Shown here: in pieces, positions 44,984-52,179 of the stretch
How positions within the stretch are numbered: the stretch's first letter is position 1
Layout: every line of letters begins with the position of its first letter
Origin: Lysobacter alkalisoli
GTDB lineage: Bacteria; Pseudomonadota; Gammaproteobacteria; Xanthomonadales; Xanthomonadaceae
Assembly (NCBI RefSeq): GCF_006547045.1
Contig: NZ_CP041242.1
Coordinates: 1,250,001-1,314,000 of the forward strand
DNA: 64,000 bases
Reading direction: 5' to 3'
Program-made: the position numbers and the translations under genes
Notes under the pieces: model-generated
Told to the model about the DNA's origin: nothing
The model's database searches: none
Seen by the model: only the letters and a program-made list of their open reading frames with translations

Positions 44984-46069
44984 ATGATCATCAAGACCGG
45001 AAATTTGCTTGGTCACGCGCTTGCGCTCGCACTCGGCCTGGCGGCCCCCGTCGCCATCGCGGTGGCGGCGTCCGGCGAGGCGGCCATCGCCGCTCCGGCG
45101 CACACCGTACGCGCCGAGCTGACGGCGCCCCCGCACGTTCCGCCTGCCATCGATCGCAAGGAACCGGCCAGGGTGATCGTCGAACTGGAAGTCGTCGAGA
45201 AGGAAATGCAGCTCGCCGACGGCGTCACCTACGACTTCTGGACTTTCGGTGGCAGCGTGCCGGGCAGCTTCATCCGCGTGCGCCAAGGCGACACCGTCGA
45301 GTTCACGCTCAAGAACGCACACGACTCACACATGCCGCACAACATCGACCTGCACGCGGTGACCGGCACCGGCGGCGGCGCGGAAGCGACGTTCACGCTG
45401 CCCGGGCACCAGACGCGATTCACCTTCAAGGCGATGAACCCTGGGTTGTACGTCTACCACTGCGCCATGCCGCCGGTTGGCATGCACATCGCCAACGGCA
45501 TGTATGGCCTGATCCTGGTCGAACCGCCGGAGGGCCTGCCCAAGGTGGACAGGGAGTACTACGTCATGCAGGGCGACTTCTATACCGAAGGCAAGTATGG
45601 CGACCCCGGCCTGCAGCCCTTCAGCCTGGAGAAGGCGATCGACGAGCATCCGACCTACGTGGTGTTCAACGGCTCGGACGGTGCGCTGACCGGCGACAAC
45701 GCGCTGACAGCCAGCGCCGGCGAAACCGTGCGCCTGTTCGTCGGCAACGGCGGGCCGAACCTGGTGTCGAGCTTCCACGTCATCGGCGAGATCTTCGACA
45801 AGGTGTACTTCGAGGGCGGCACGAAGTACCAGGAGAACGTGCAGACCACCCTGGTGCCCGCCGGCGGTTCGGCCATCGTCGAGTTCAAGGCCGACGTGCC
45901 AGGCAACCTGCTGCTCGTCGATCACAGCATCTTCCGCACGTTCCACAAGGGCACGCTCGGCGTCCTCACGGTGGACGGTGAAGAAGATCCGTCGATCTAC
46001 ACCGGTCAGCAGTTGAGCGAAGAGTATCCCGCGCCTGCTGAGAGTGGTCACCCGCAGGGCGGGCACTGA
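44984..46069 (+). CDS. nirK: Copper-containing nitrite reductase
   Basis: Periplasmic trimeric enzyme reducing nitrite to NO, the defining step of denitrification. The 361-residue product has an N-terminal signal ([20 protein letters not shown]) and two cupredoxin domains. Type 1 copper ligands are in PHNIDLHAV (His), [20 protein letters not shown] (Cys, His, Met). Type 2 ligands are the histidines of DLHAV, VYHC and [14 protein letters not shown], with the catalytic aspartate in HNIDLH and catalytic histidine in [13 protein letters not shown]. Azurin (47506) is the likely electron donor. The start follows AAGG; expression is probably FNR-dependent. Confidence 0.97.
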   Translation: MIIKTGNLLGHALALALGLAAPVAIAVAASGEAAIAAPAHTVRAELTAPPHVPPAIDRKEPARVIVELEVVEKEMQLADGVTYDFWTFGGSVPGSFIRVRQGDTVEFTLKNAHDSHMPHNIDLHAVTGTGGGAEATFTLPGHQTRFTFKAMNPGLYVYHCAMPPVGMHIANGMYGLILVEPPEGLPKVDREYYVMQGDFYTEGKYGDPGLQPFSLEKAIDEHPTYVVFNGSDGALTGDNALTASAGETVRLFVGNGGPNLVSSFHVIGEIFDKVYFEGGTKYQENVQTTLVPAGGSAIVEFKADVPGNLLLVDHSIFRTFHKGTLGVLTVDGEEDPSIYTGQQLSEEYPAPAESGHPQGGH

Positions 46070-46092
46070 TCCACCGAAAGGAGGACAGTCCC

Positions 46093-46854
46093 ATGGTCGC
46101 CACCTCCCTTGCGCTACTCGTGTTGCTGGCGGCGCCGTTGCCGGCAACACCGCTGGACTTCATCGAAGTACCCGCAGGCGGATTCGTCTCGGCGGTGAAG
46201 TACGAGGGCGACGACCGTGTGCAACCGGTGGCCGGCTTTGCGATGTCGCAGCGGCCGGTCACCGTCGGAGAGTTCGAAGTGTTCGTGCGTGCGAACCCGC
46301 AATGGCAACGCGACGGCGTGCCATCACTGCTGGCCGATGGCGGATACCTCGCCCGATGGCAGGACGCGGGCGTCGCGGGTGGCGGATTCGATGCCGACGC
46401 GCCGGTAACCCAGGTCAGCTGGTTCGCCGCCGACGCGTACTGCCGGTCGATCGGCGCGCGCCTGCCCGACTGGCTGGAATGGGAATACGTGGCTGCCGCC
46501 GACCCGGCGCGAAGCGACGCTCGCGACGACGCGACCTGGCGCAAACGCCTGCTCGATGACGGCACGCCACGCGCGGTGGACGCGCGTGCGGATGCGGCAC
46601 CCAACGCTTACGGCATATCGGGCTTGCATGGCGCGGTGTGGGAATGGGTCGGTGATTTCTCGACCCTGCTTGGCGATGCCGACATGCGCGGTTCGGAGAA
46701 CGGCGACCGCTTGAAGTTCTGCGGCGCCACCGGATTGTCGTTTGCCAACCGCGACGACTACGCGCTGCTCAAGCGGGTCGCGTTGCTGGCGGGAATGGAG
46801 TCACGCAGCACGCTGGCCAATCTCGGTTTCCGATGTGTACGGAGCTCACCATGA
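46093..46854 (+). CDS. nirV: Formylglycine-generating-enzyme-like (SUMF1) protein, NirV
   Basis: A 253-residue exported protein with a signal peptide (MVATSLALLVLLAAPLPATP) and one FGE-sulfatase (SUMF1) domain: FIEVPAGGFVSAVKYE, MSQRPVTVGEFEVFVRANPQ, APVTQVSWFAADAYCRSIGA, LPDWLEWEYVAAADP and GLHGAVWEWVGDFS. NirV proteins of this type follow nirK in many denitrifiers; the role is unknown. The catalytic cysteine pair of true sulfatase activators is not evident. A ribosome site AAGGAGG precedes the ATG. It overlaps the SCO gene by ATGA. Confidence 0.88.
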   Translation: MVATSLALLVLLAAPLPATPLDFIEVPAGGFVSAVKYEGDDRVQPVAGFAMSQRPVTVGEFEVFVRANPQWQRDGVPSLLADGGYLARWQDAGVAGGGFDADAPVTQVSWFAADAYCRSIGARLPDWLEWEYVAAADPARSDARDDATWRKRLLDDGTPRAVDARADAAPNAYGISGLHGAVWEWVGDFSTLLGDADMRGSENGDRLKFCGATGLSFANRDDYALLKRVALLAGMESRSTLANLGFRCVRSSP

Positions 46855-47438
46855 AACGACTGCCGTTTCTTCTCATGCTGGTCGCGGCGCTGTCCGCCTT
46901 CTCATTGCCGCTCGCGGCAGCGGACGCCACGTTGCCCGGCGACTCGGTCTACCAGGTCCAGGCACGGATGACCGATCAGGCGGGGCAGTCGCGGCCATGG
47001 CAGGAGCTGCGCGGGCGCCCGATGGTGGTGTCGATGTTCTACGCCAACTGCCACGTGATGTGCCCGCTCATCATCGCCAGCGGCAAGGCCCTGCAGGGGC
47101 AGCTGTCGCCGCGCGAGTACGCATCGCTCGACCTCGCCATGATCAGCATCGATCCGGCCCGCGACACGCCGCCGGTGTTGATGGAGATCGCGGACATGCA
47201 TCGGCTGGATCTCGAACGTTGGCATCTCCTGAGTCCGGAGCAGGACGAGGTCCGCACACTCGCTGCCGTGTTGGGTATCCGCTACCGCGCCCAGCCCGAG
47301 GGCTCGTTCAACCACACCAGTGCGCTGATCCTGCTGGACAGCGACGGTCGCATCCTCGCACGCAGCGAAGTCACCGGCCTGCAGCCGGATCAAGGGTTCG
47401 TCGCCGCCGTGCGCGAGCACCTGGCCAGCGCGCGCTGA
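46851..47438 (+). CDS. SCO1/SenC-family copper chaperone
   Basis: A 195-residue exported thioredoxin-fold protein that binds copper and helps load cupredoxin or oxidase centres. The signal is MKRLPFLLMLVAALSAFSLP. The CxxxC motif is in VVSMFYANCHVMCPLIIAS and the third ligand histidine in GSFNHTSALILLDSDG. AMISIDPARDTPPVL is also characteristic. The ATG overlaps the nirV stop and follows GGAG. Within this operon its likely client is NirK (copper site assembly); that is inferred from position. Confidence 0.92.
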   Translation: MKRLPFLLMLVAALSAFSLPLAAADATLPGDSVYQVQARMTDQAGQSRPWQELRGRPMVVSMFYANCHVMCPLIIASGKALQGQLSPREYASLDLAMISIDPARDTPPVLMEIADMHRLDLERWHLLSPEQDEVRTLAAVLGIRYRAQPEGSFNHTSALILLDSDGRILARSEVTGLQPDQGFVAAVREHLASAR

Positions 47439-47505
47439 TCCCCGCGTTCATCCGCCAGATTCCATCCATGTGCCCCATCCGTACCAAACCCATCAAGGAG
47501 TCATC

Positions 47506-47964
47506 ATGAAAATCCTGTCCACATCGATCCTGCTTCTCGGTCTGCTCGCTGCCGCCGGCCATGCCCAGGCAGCCGGCAATTGCACGGTCTCGCTCAAGGG
47601 CGACGACGCAATGCGGTTCGACCTCAAGGAGGCCACGGTTTCGGCCGCGTGCCCGAGCATCACCATCGAGCTCGACCACACCGGCAAGCTGCCGGCCGCC
47701 GCGATGGGCCACAACGTCGTCGTTACCGCGACCAGCGACGTCGATGGCGTCAATCGCGACGGCATCAGGGCCGGCGTCGCCAACCACTACGTCAACAAGG
47801 ACGATCCGCGGGTGATCGCGGCGACCACGCTGATCGGCGGCGGCGAGAAGACCAAGATCACCTTCCCCGGCAAGACACTGACGGCCGGCGGCGACTACAC
47901 CTTCTTCTGCAGCTTCCCGGGCCACGCGATGCTCATGAAGGGCAAGCTGATCGTCACCAAGTAG
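47506..47964 (+). CDS. azu: Azurin
   Basis: Periplasmic type 1 blue copper protein, electron donor to nitrite reductase. The 152-residue precursor has the signal MKILSTSILLLGLLAAAGHA and an AQA cleavage site. The mature protein contains CTVSLKGDDAMRFDLKEATV, AAAMGHNVVVT (His46-type ligand), and TFFCSFPGHAMLMKGKLIVT with the Cys-His-Met ligands. A disulfide pair (NCTVS and AACPS) is also typical of azurin. ATG 47506 follows AAGGAG. About 65 bases after SCO, so possibly in the same transcript. Confidence 0.96.
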   Translation: MKILSTSILLLGLLAAAGHAQAAGNCTVSLKGDDAMRFDLKEATVSAACPSITIELDHTGKLPAAAMGHNVVVTATSDVDGVNRDGIRAGVANHYVNKDDPRVIAATTLIGGGEKTKITFPGKTLTAGGDYTFFCSFPGHAMLMKGKLIVTK

Positions 47965-47988
47965 TCATCCCTGGTCTGGAGGAAAGTC

Positions 47989-48222
47989 ATGGAATTCACG
48001 ATTCCGGTTTTTCGCCCCGACCCGGACCTGGATCGGATAGGCGAGGTGTTGCGCAGCGTGGATCCGGCCGCGGTTGTCGACCTGCATGACGGCCGACTCA
48101 GGGTGGCTGGAGCGTTCGACCTGCCGTCGCTGGTCGCCGCCCTGGGCGCGGCCGGGCATGAAGTGGCCTTGGATCAGGTGAGCCAATTGCCTTCCGTGTG
48201 CTGCGGCAGTTGCAGTGGTTGA
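47989..48222 (+). CDS. Small HMA-like protein with a CCGSCSG tail
   Basis: A 77-residue cytoplasmic protein. The pattern MEFTIPVFRPDPDLDRI, VVDLHDGRLRVAGAF and SLVAALGAAGHEVALD looks like the beta-alpha-beta-beta-alpha-beta fold of heavy-metal-associated (Atx1/CopZ-type) domains, but the usual N-terminal CxxC is absent. Instead the last seven residues are CCGSCSG. It follows azurin by 24 bases after a GGAGG site, so it belongs with the copper proteins. A copper-handling role is an inference; I do not know a named family. Confidence 0.6.
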   Translation: MEFTIPVFRPDPDLDRIGEVLRSVDPAAVVDLHDGRLRVAGAFDLPSLVAALGAAGHEVALDQVSQLPSVCCGSCSG

Positions 48223-48239
48223 GCGGTGCTGCCCGGCAA

Positions 48240-48267
48240 CAGGCGATGGCTACCGATGCATCGCCTG
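48240..48267. terminator. Hairpin between convergent genes
   Basis: Stem CAGGCGATG / CATCGCCTG with a 10-base loop, in the 56-base gap between the small HMA-like gene and the reverse-strand MBL gene. There is no T tract on either strand, so any termination would be weak or Rho-assisted. Confidence 0.4.
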
Positions 48268-48278
48268 CATGCCCGGAC

Positions 48279-49220
48279 TCACGGCCACTGCATCTCGCCC
48301 TTGCTGACCTTCGCGCTCAACTCCAGCGAGGCCTCGCCAGGCAGGCCGGGGTAGCGCCGCTGCATCGCCGCGATCAGCTCCTTCGAGTCCTTGGCCTTCG
48401 CCGCTTCCTCGTCGTAGGCGCGGATGTAGTCGGCGGTGAAGCGCACCGCTTCCAGCGTGTGCGGCGCGTCAGGCGCGTAGTGCCCCGGGATCACCGTATG
48501 CGGGTCGAGTTTGACGATGCGATCGAGCGTGGCCAGCCAGTCGGCGTGCGACTGCGGAGTCTGGGTGTCGGCCATCCACACGTGCTCGCCGGCCATCACC
48601 GGAATCCCGCCGGCGACGGTGCGGAGCGACGGGATCCAGACGAAGGTCCGGTCCGGGGTCGGGCCATCCAGGCCGACGATCTCCAGTGGCTCGCCTTCCA
48701 GATCGATGCGATCGCCCTGCAGCGGCTCCGGCACCACCGTGCGTGTCGGCGCACCCGCGCCGAGCGGACCCGACCAGTAGGCGAGCTTGCCCGCGCGGCT
48801 TTTCTCGATGTAGGCGACGGTCTGCGGCGTGGCGACGATCCGCGCATCCGGGAACGCGGCCTGCAGCGTTTCCAGGCCGAAATAGAAATCCGGGTCGCCG
48901 TGGCTGATGTAGATCGTGGTCAGGCGCTTGCCCGAGGCCTGGATCATCTCGACCAGTTTCGCCGCATCCACGGTGGAGAACTGGGCGTCGATCAGTACCG
49001 CATCGCGCTGGCCGGACACCAGCACCGAGCTGACCTGGAAGATGCCGGCCTCACCCGGGTTGTAGACCTCGGTCGCGAGCGGCGCAGCAGCGGGCTCGGC
49101 TTCGGTGGCGGTAGCAGTCGCGGTGGCGGCCGTGTCCGGCGTGGTGGCCGGCCGGTCGCAGGCGGACAGGCCCAGCGTCAGCGTGGAGGCGACGGCGGCG
49201 ACGAGCAGTGAGCGGCGCAT
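48279..49220 (-). CDS. Metallo-beta-lactamase-fold lipoprotein (Vmh type) with altered metal motif
   Basis: A 313-residue exported MBL-fold protein. The N-terminus MRRSLLVAAVASTLTLGLSA precedes a lipobox cysteine (LSAC), then an Ala/Thr-rich linker. The MBL fold shows AVLIDAQFSTVDAAKL and, where HxHxDH is expected, YISHGDPDFYFGLE, so two ligand positions differ. Later GEHVWMADTQ and TVIPGHYAPDA correspond to the remaining metal-binding motifs. The closest group I know is the Vmh/SoxH-like hydrolases annotated in gammaproteobacteria. It is divergent from a LysR gene that probably regulates it. Confidence 0.82.
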   Translation of the reverse strand: MRRSLLVAAVASTLTLGLSACDRPATTPDTAATATATATEAEPAAAPLATEVYNPGEAGIFQVSSVLVSGQRDAVLIDAQFSTVDAAKLVEMIQASGKRLTTIYISHGDPDFYFGLETLQAAFPDARIVATPQTVAYIEKSRAGKLAYWSGPLGAGAPTRTVVPEPLQGDRIDLEGEPLEIVGLDGPTPDRTFVWIPSLRTVAGGIPVMAGEHVWMADTQTPQSHADWLATLDRIVKLDPHTVIPGHYAPDAPHTLEAVRFTADYIRAYDEEAAKAKDSKELIAAMQRRYPGLPGEASLELSAKVSKGEMQWP

Positions 49221-49289
49221 GGCGGATTCCTTGGAAGGGGGTCCCGATCAAGATAGTTGCCTGAAACGGTTCAAAAAACTGCGTATAAG

Positions 49290-49304
49290 GCAATTATTTA
49301 TTGC
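49290..49304. promoter_or_regulatory. LysR-type operator in the MBL/lysR divergent promoter
   Basis: The dyad GCAAT-TATTT-ATTGC has the T-N11-A form bound by LysR regulators and lies 13 bases before the lysR ATG, in an AT-rich 97-base divergent promoter. It would suit autoregulation and control of the MBL gene. Confidence 0.55.
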
Positions 49305-49317
49305 ATAAATCGAGCAA

Positions 49318-50244
49318 ATGGATCGTCTGACCGCCATGACCGTCTTCGTCGAAGTCGCCGAGCGCGGCAGCCTGACCGCCGCCGCCGAGGCGCTGGGCAT
49401 GTCGCGCGCGATGGTGTCGCGCCACCTGGCCGCACTGGAAACCTGGCTCGGCGCCCGCGTGCTGCACCGGACCACGCGCCGGATCGGCCTGACCCCGGCT
49501 GGCGAGATCGCGCTCGAGCGTTGCCGGCGCATGCTCGCCGTCGGCGAGGAGATGCAGGCCGCCCTGGGCGACGCCGACGGCGCGCCGCACGGCCGGGTCC
49601 GCGTCGCCTGCAGCACCTCGTTCGGGGTCAGCCACATGGCGACGGCGGTGGCGGACTTCGTGCGCCGCCACCCGGGCACCGCGGTGGACGTGGTGCTGGC
49701 CGACCGCGCCGCCAACCTGGCCGAGGAACGCATCGACATCGCCATCCGCATCGCCCGCGCACTGGAGCCCGGGCTGATCGCGCGCCGGATCACCACCTGC
49801 CGCTCGGCGGTATGCGCCTCGCCCGACTATCTGGCCGCGCACGGCACGCCGCGGCAGCCGCAAGACCTCGCCGGTCACAACTGCCTGACCCACCACTATG
49901 TCGGCAAGGGCGCGTGGACGTTCGACCGCGACGGCCGCAGCGTGTCGGTCGTGGTCGAAGGCACCATCAGCGCCAACGACGCCACCCTGCTCGCGCAATC
50001 GGCGAAGGCCGGCGCCGGCATCGCCTTCCTGCCGACCTACCTCGTCGCCCCGATGCTGCGCTCCGGCGAACTGGTCGCCCTGTTGCCCGGGTACCGCCCG
50101 GAGGAAATGGGCATCCACGCCGTCTACCTCTCGCGCCGGCAGATGCCCAGGGTGGTGCGTGCGTTCATCGACTTTCTTGCCGAGCGGTTTGGGGACGTGC
50201 CGGAGTGGGATCGGGGGTGGGGTGAGGAGGTTAACGACTCATAG
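49318..50244 (+). CDS. LysR-family transcription regulator
   Basis: A 308-residue regulator. The winged HTH is at the N-terminus: FVEVAERGSLTAAAEALGMS, RAMVSRHLAALETWLGARVL, HRTTRRIGLTPAGE. The effector domain has VRVACSTSFGVSHMATAVAD, ADRAANLAEERIDIAIRIA and SAKAGAGIAFLPTYL. It belongs to the CrgA/AaeR-like branch (short ACSTSFG start of the periplasmic-binding fold). Divergent from the MBL gene. Its last codons overlap the first core of an attC-like site, so the following island was inserted right at its 3' end. Confidence 0.92.
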   Translation: MDRLTAMTVFVEVAERGSLTAAAEALGMSRAMVSRHLAALETWLGARVLHRTTRRIGLTPAGEIALERCRRMLAVGEEMQAALGDADGAPHGRVRVACSTSFGVSHMATAVADFVRRHPGTAVDVVLADRAANLAEERIDIAIRIARALEPGLIARRITTCRSAVCASPDYLAAHGTPRQPQDLAGHNCLTHHYVGKGAWTFDRDGRSVSVVVEGTISANDATLLAQSAKAGAGIAFLPTYLVAPMLRSGELVALLPGYRPEEMGIHAVYLSRRQMPRVVRAFIDFLAERFGDVPEWDRGWGEEVNDS

Positions 50245-50308
50245 CAGACGCCGACTGGCGCTGGGGTGGCGCCGCTTTCGGTCCGGCTTATAGATCTGGT
50301 TGTTAGCC
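50229..50308 (+). repeat. attC-like recombination site (integron cassette type)
   Basis: An 80-base imperfect palindrome. The left core is GGTTAAC (50229-50235) and the right core GTTAGCC (50302-50308), complementary at six of seven positions. TAACGACTCATAGC on the left and GGCTTATAGATCTG on the right resemble the L''/L' arms of Xanthomonas-type attC sites, and GGCGC / GCGCC forms the central hairpin. It marks the exact point where GC content falls. No integron integrase is visible in the window. Confidence 0.6.
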
Positions 50309-50437
50309 GGATCAAGTCGCCATAAGATCGAGTCGTATCAAGGGAATAGCGCCCCAAAAATGGCGCTTCGGACAATTTGTATAAGCGGTCCCCAAGGTCA
50401 CGCCAATAGGTCGTTTGCGCTCACAATAGGAATCCGA

Positions 50438-51094
50438 ATGTACATCCAGCTTGGAACCCCTAAAAAACTGTCAGCGCTTCGTGTCGCTCTACAAGATGCT
50501 GCTCATCTCAAGAGAAACACGCAAATCGCCGTTATTGACGATCAAGCCTTTCCAAAAGCAGAGGCATTGCGAAACCACAAGTTCAATGTAGTTGAACTTG
50601 GCGATATCAAATCTGTTGATCAGGTCGCTGCTTATCCGATTGTAGTATGCGATATCCGAGGGGTCGGCCAAGCCCTGAGCTCTGATCTGGAAGGCGCACA
50701 CCTTATCTCAGAGATTAAGAAATCCTATCCAGATAAATTCCTAGTTACATACTCTGGAGCACAGTTTGATATCACCTACAATGAATCTCTTAGAGGTGTA
50801 GATGCGTCAATTGCAAAGGACGCGCCAACTGAGCAGTGGGTGTCCATTCTTGAGCGAGGTCTTGAAAAAGTAACGAATCCAAGAGAGAGATGGATCCGCC
50901 TCAGACGAACGCTTCTTGATCGCGGCGTCGAAATTCATGAGGTCTTCTCGCTTGAGCAAAGGTTCATCAAGGCGATTGAAGCCAAGGACGCCTCAAAACT
51001 AACAACAACCGGAGTCCCGGAAGAGGCTAAAGAGATCGTTGCAGCGTTCGCAAAGTATGCCCTCATTCAGATTATAGAATCGCTTGCCTCATGA
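50438..51094 (+). CDS. Receiver-like (REC) protein without DNA-binding domain
   Basis: A 218-residue cytoplasmic protein. Residues about 29-135 look like a response-regulator receiver: IAVIDDQAFPKAEALRNH with acidic pair D34-D35, strand PIVVCDIRG with the candidate phospho-acceptor D72, the Ser/Thr strand KFLVTYSGAQ, and a lysine in DASIAKDAP. The C-terminal about 80 residues are helical (RERWIRLRRTLLDRGVEIHE), with no HTH, so output is probably by protein contact. Codons are AT-rich compared with neighbours, indicating transfer. The ATG follows AGGA, and its stop overlaps the kinase start by ATGA. Confidence 0.75.
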   Translation: MYIQLGTPKKLSALRVALQDAAHLKRNTQIAVIDDQAFPKAEALRNHKFNVVELGDIKSVDQVAAYPIVVCDIRGVGQALSSDLEGAHLISEIKKSYPDKFLVTYSGAQFDITYNESLRGVDASIAKDAPTEQWVSILERGLEKVTNPRERWIRLRRTLLDRGVEIHEVFSLEQRFIKAIEAKDASKLTTTGVPEEAKEIVAAFAKYALIQIIESLAS

Positions 51095-51897
51095 CTAACT
51101 ATGACAAGCAGAATCGACGCTTTGAGAAGTTAAAGAGTGAGCGAGATGAAGCGCTTGCTGTCTTGCAAAGGTCGGAGGGTGAGCGATCACGCTTGTACTC
51201 AATTCTAGACGGAATCATGCATGAAACTCGCCGTCTCAACTCAGAGATTGCTTCTGCTTGCGAGGAGGTCTCTAAAAGCATTGCAAGCAAAAATTACAGC
51301 CAAGCCTCGCGTGACGCTGAAGATGCGTTCTATTCGTCTGGACTAGTTTCCTCAAGGCTTACCTTCGCTGACTTTGAGATCAACCCTGATTCCATTTCAC
51401 GTCAACCAAGGTACAGTGCAGGGATCTACAAGAAATTCGACAAGGCTAGAAGAATTTTGTTTCGCGCCGCCAAGAGAAAAGGCGTGAATGTCGTAATTCA
51501 AGGTCCATCAAGGAACGAAATTGAAGTTGTTCCAGCATTTGAAATGGTGCCATTTGTCCTGATTGATAATGCGATCAAGTACTCCCCTAACAACCAAGAC
51601 GTGCAAGTAAAAGTTACGGACAATCCGAGCCCGGGCACAAGGGTTCAGGTGGTCATATCATCAGTAGGCCCCATGGTCCCGACGCACGAACTGCCTACTC
51701 TCACTAAGAGAGGACAGCGTGGTAGCCATGCGTTGAAAAGCAACATCCCTGGGGAAGGCATCGGCCTCTATCTCGCTGATACGCTCATACGACTTGCAAA
51801 TGGTCGCCTCGCTCTTTCATCTTCTCAGTCCAGTCTTTACAGCTTCAATGACGTTGGCTACTCCTCCTTTGTCGTAACCATCGCATTCAAGCAGTGA
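51091..51897 (+). CDS. Soluble histidine kinase-like protein
   Basis: A 268-residue protein without membrane helices. An N-terminal coiled coil (FEKLKSERDEALAVLQRSEG) leads to a candidate phospho-histidine H44 in ILDGIMHETRRLNSEIASAC. The GHKL ATPase domain has an N box FVLIDNAIKYSPNN and G box IPGEGIGLYLADTLIRLANG. It has no sensor domain of a known family. Together with the receiver-like protein it forms a complete two-gene phosphorelay in a mobile cassette. Low GC, ATGA coupling. A role in phage or stress response is possible but there is no direct evidence. Confidence 0.8.
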   Translation: MTNYDKQNRRFEKLKSERDEALAVLQRSEGERSRLYSILDGIMHETRRLNSEIASACEEVSKSIASKNYSQASRDAEDAFYSSGLVSSRLTFADFEINPDSISRQPRYSAGIYKKFDKARRILFRAAKRKGVNVVIQGPSRNEIEVVPAFEMVPFVLIDNAIKYSPNNQDVQVKVTDNPSPGTRVQVVISSVGPMVPTHELPTLTKRGQRGSHALKSNIPGEGIGLYLADTLIRLANGRLALSSSQSSLYSFNDVGYSSFVVTIAFKQ

Positions 51898-51898
51898 T

Positions 51899-51930
51899 CG
51901 CTAACAGTTCATTCAAGCCGGCACGGTAAC
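51899..51930 (+). repeat. Left half of a second attC-like site, interrupted
   Basis: One base after the kinase stop, CGCTAAC (core) is followed by AGTTCATTCAAGCCGGCACGG, which closely resembles the left half of Xanthomonas-type attC sites (TAAC...TTCAAGCCG). No matching right half with GTTAG follows; an IS3-like remnant begins within about 15 bases. Together with the site at 50229 it delimits a two-gene cassette. Confidence 0.55.
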
Positions 51931-51939
51931 TCCTGCGGT

Positions 51940-52132
51940 TTAGTGGACACCCTGATCTAACTTCAGGAGTGTCACGATGCCAAAGCTTGGTCTTAGAACG
52001 ACGTATCGATACAGCGACGCCTTCAAGGCTGCCGTTCGTCTCAGCCACTTGCCCGGTGTGTCCGTCCGGGATGTGGCCGATCGGCGCAGGCTGGCACGCG
52101 AGGGCAGATCGCGACAAAGCACATCGACGTAG
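51940..52132 (+). mobile_element. Remnant of an IS3-family element (orfA N-terminus)
   Basis: The frame 51977-52132 encodes 51 residues: MPKLGLRTTYRYSDAFKAAV then RLSHLPGVSVRDVAD, matching the HTH start of IS3-family OrfA proteins. It then jumps to RRRLAREG, as if an internal segment had been lost, and stops at once. An AGGAG site precedes the ATG, and TAGTGGACACCCTGATCT upstream looks like an IS3-group end. There is no OrfB, so the element is dead. Confidence 0.65.
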
Positions 52133-52179
52133 ATCTGACAGTCGCGTCATATTCACTACTACCCCTCGCCATGGGGCCT

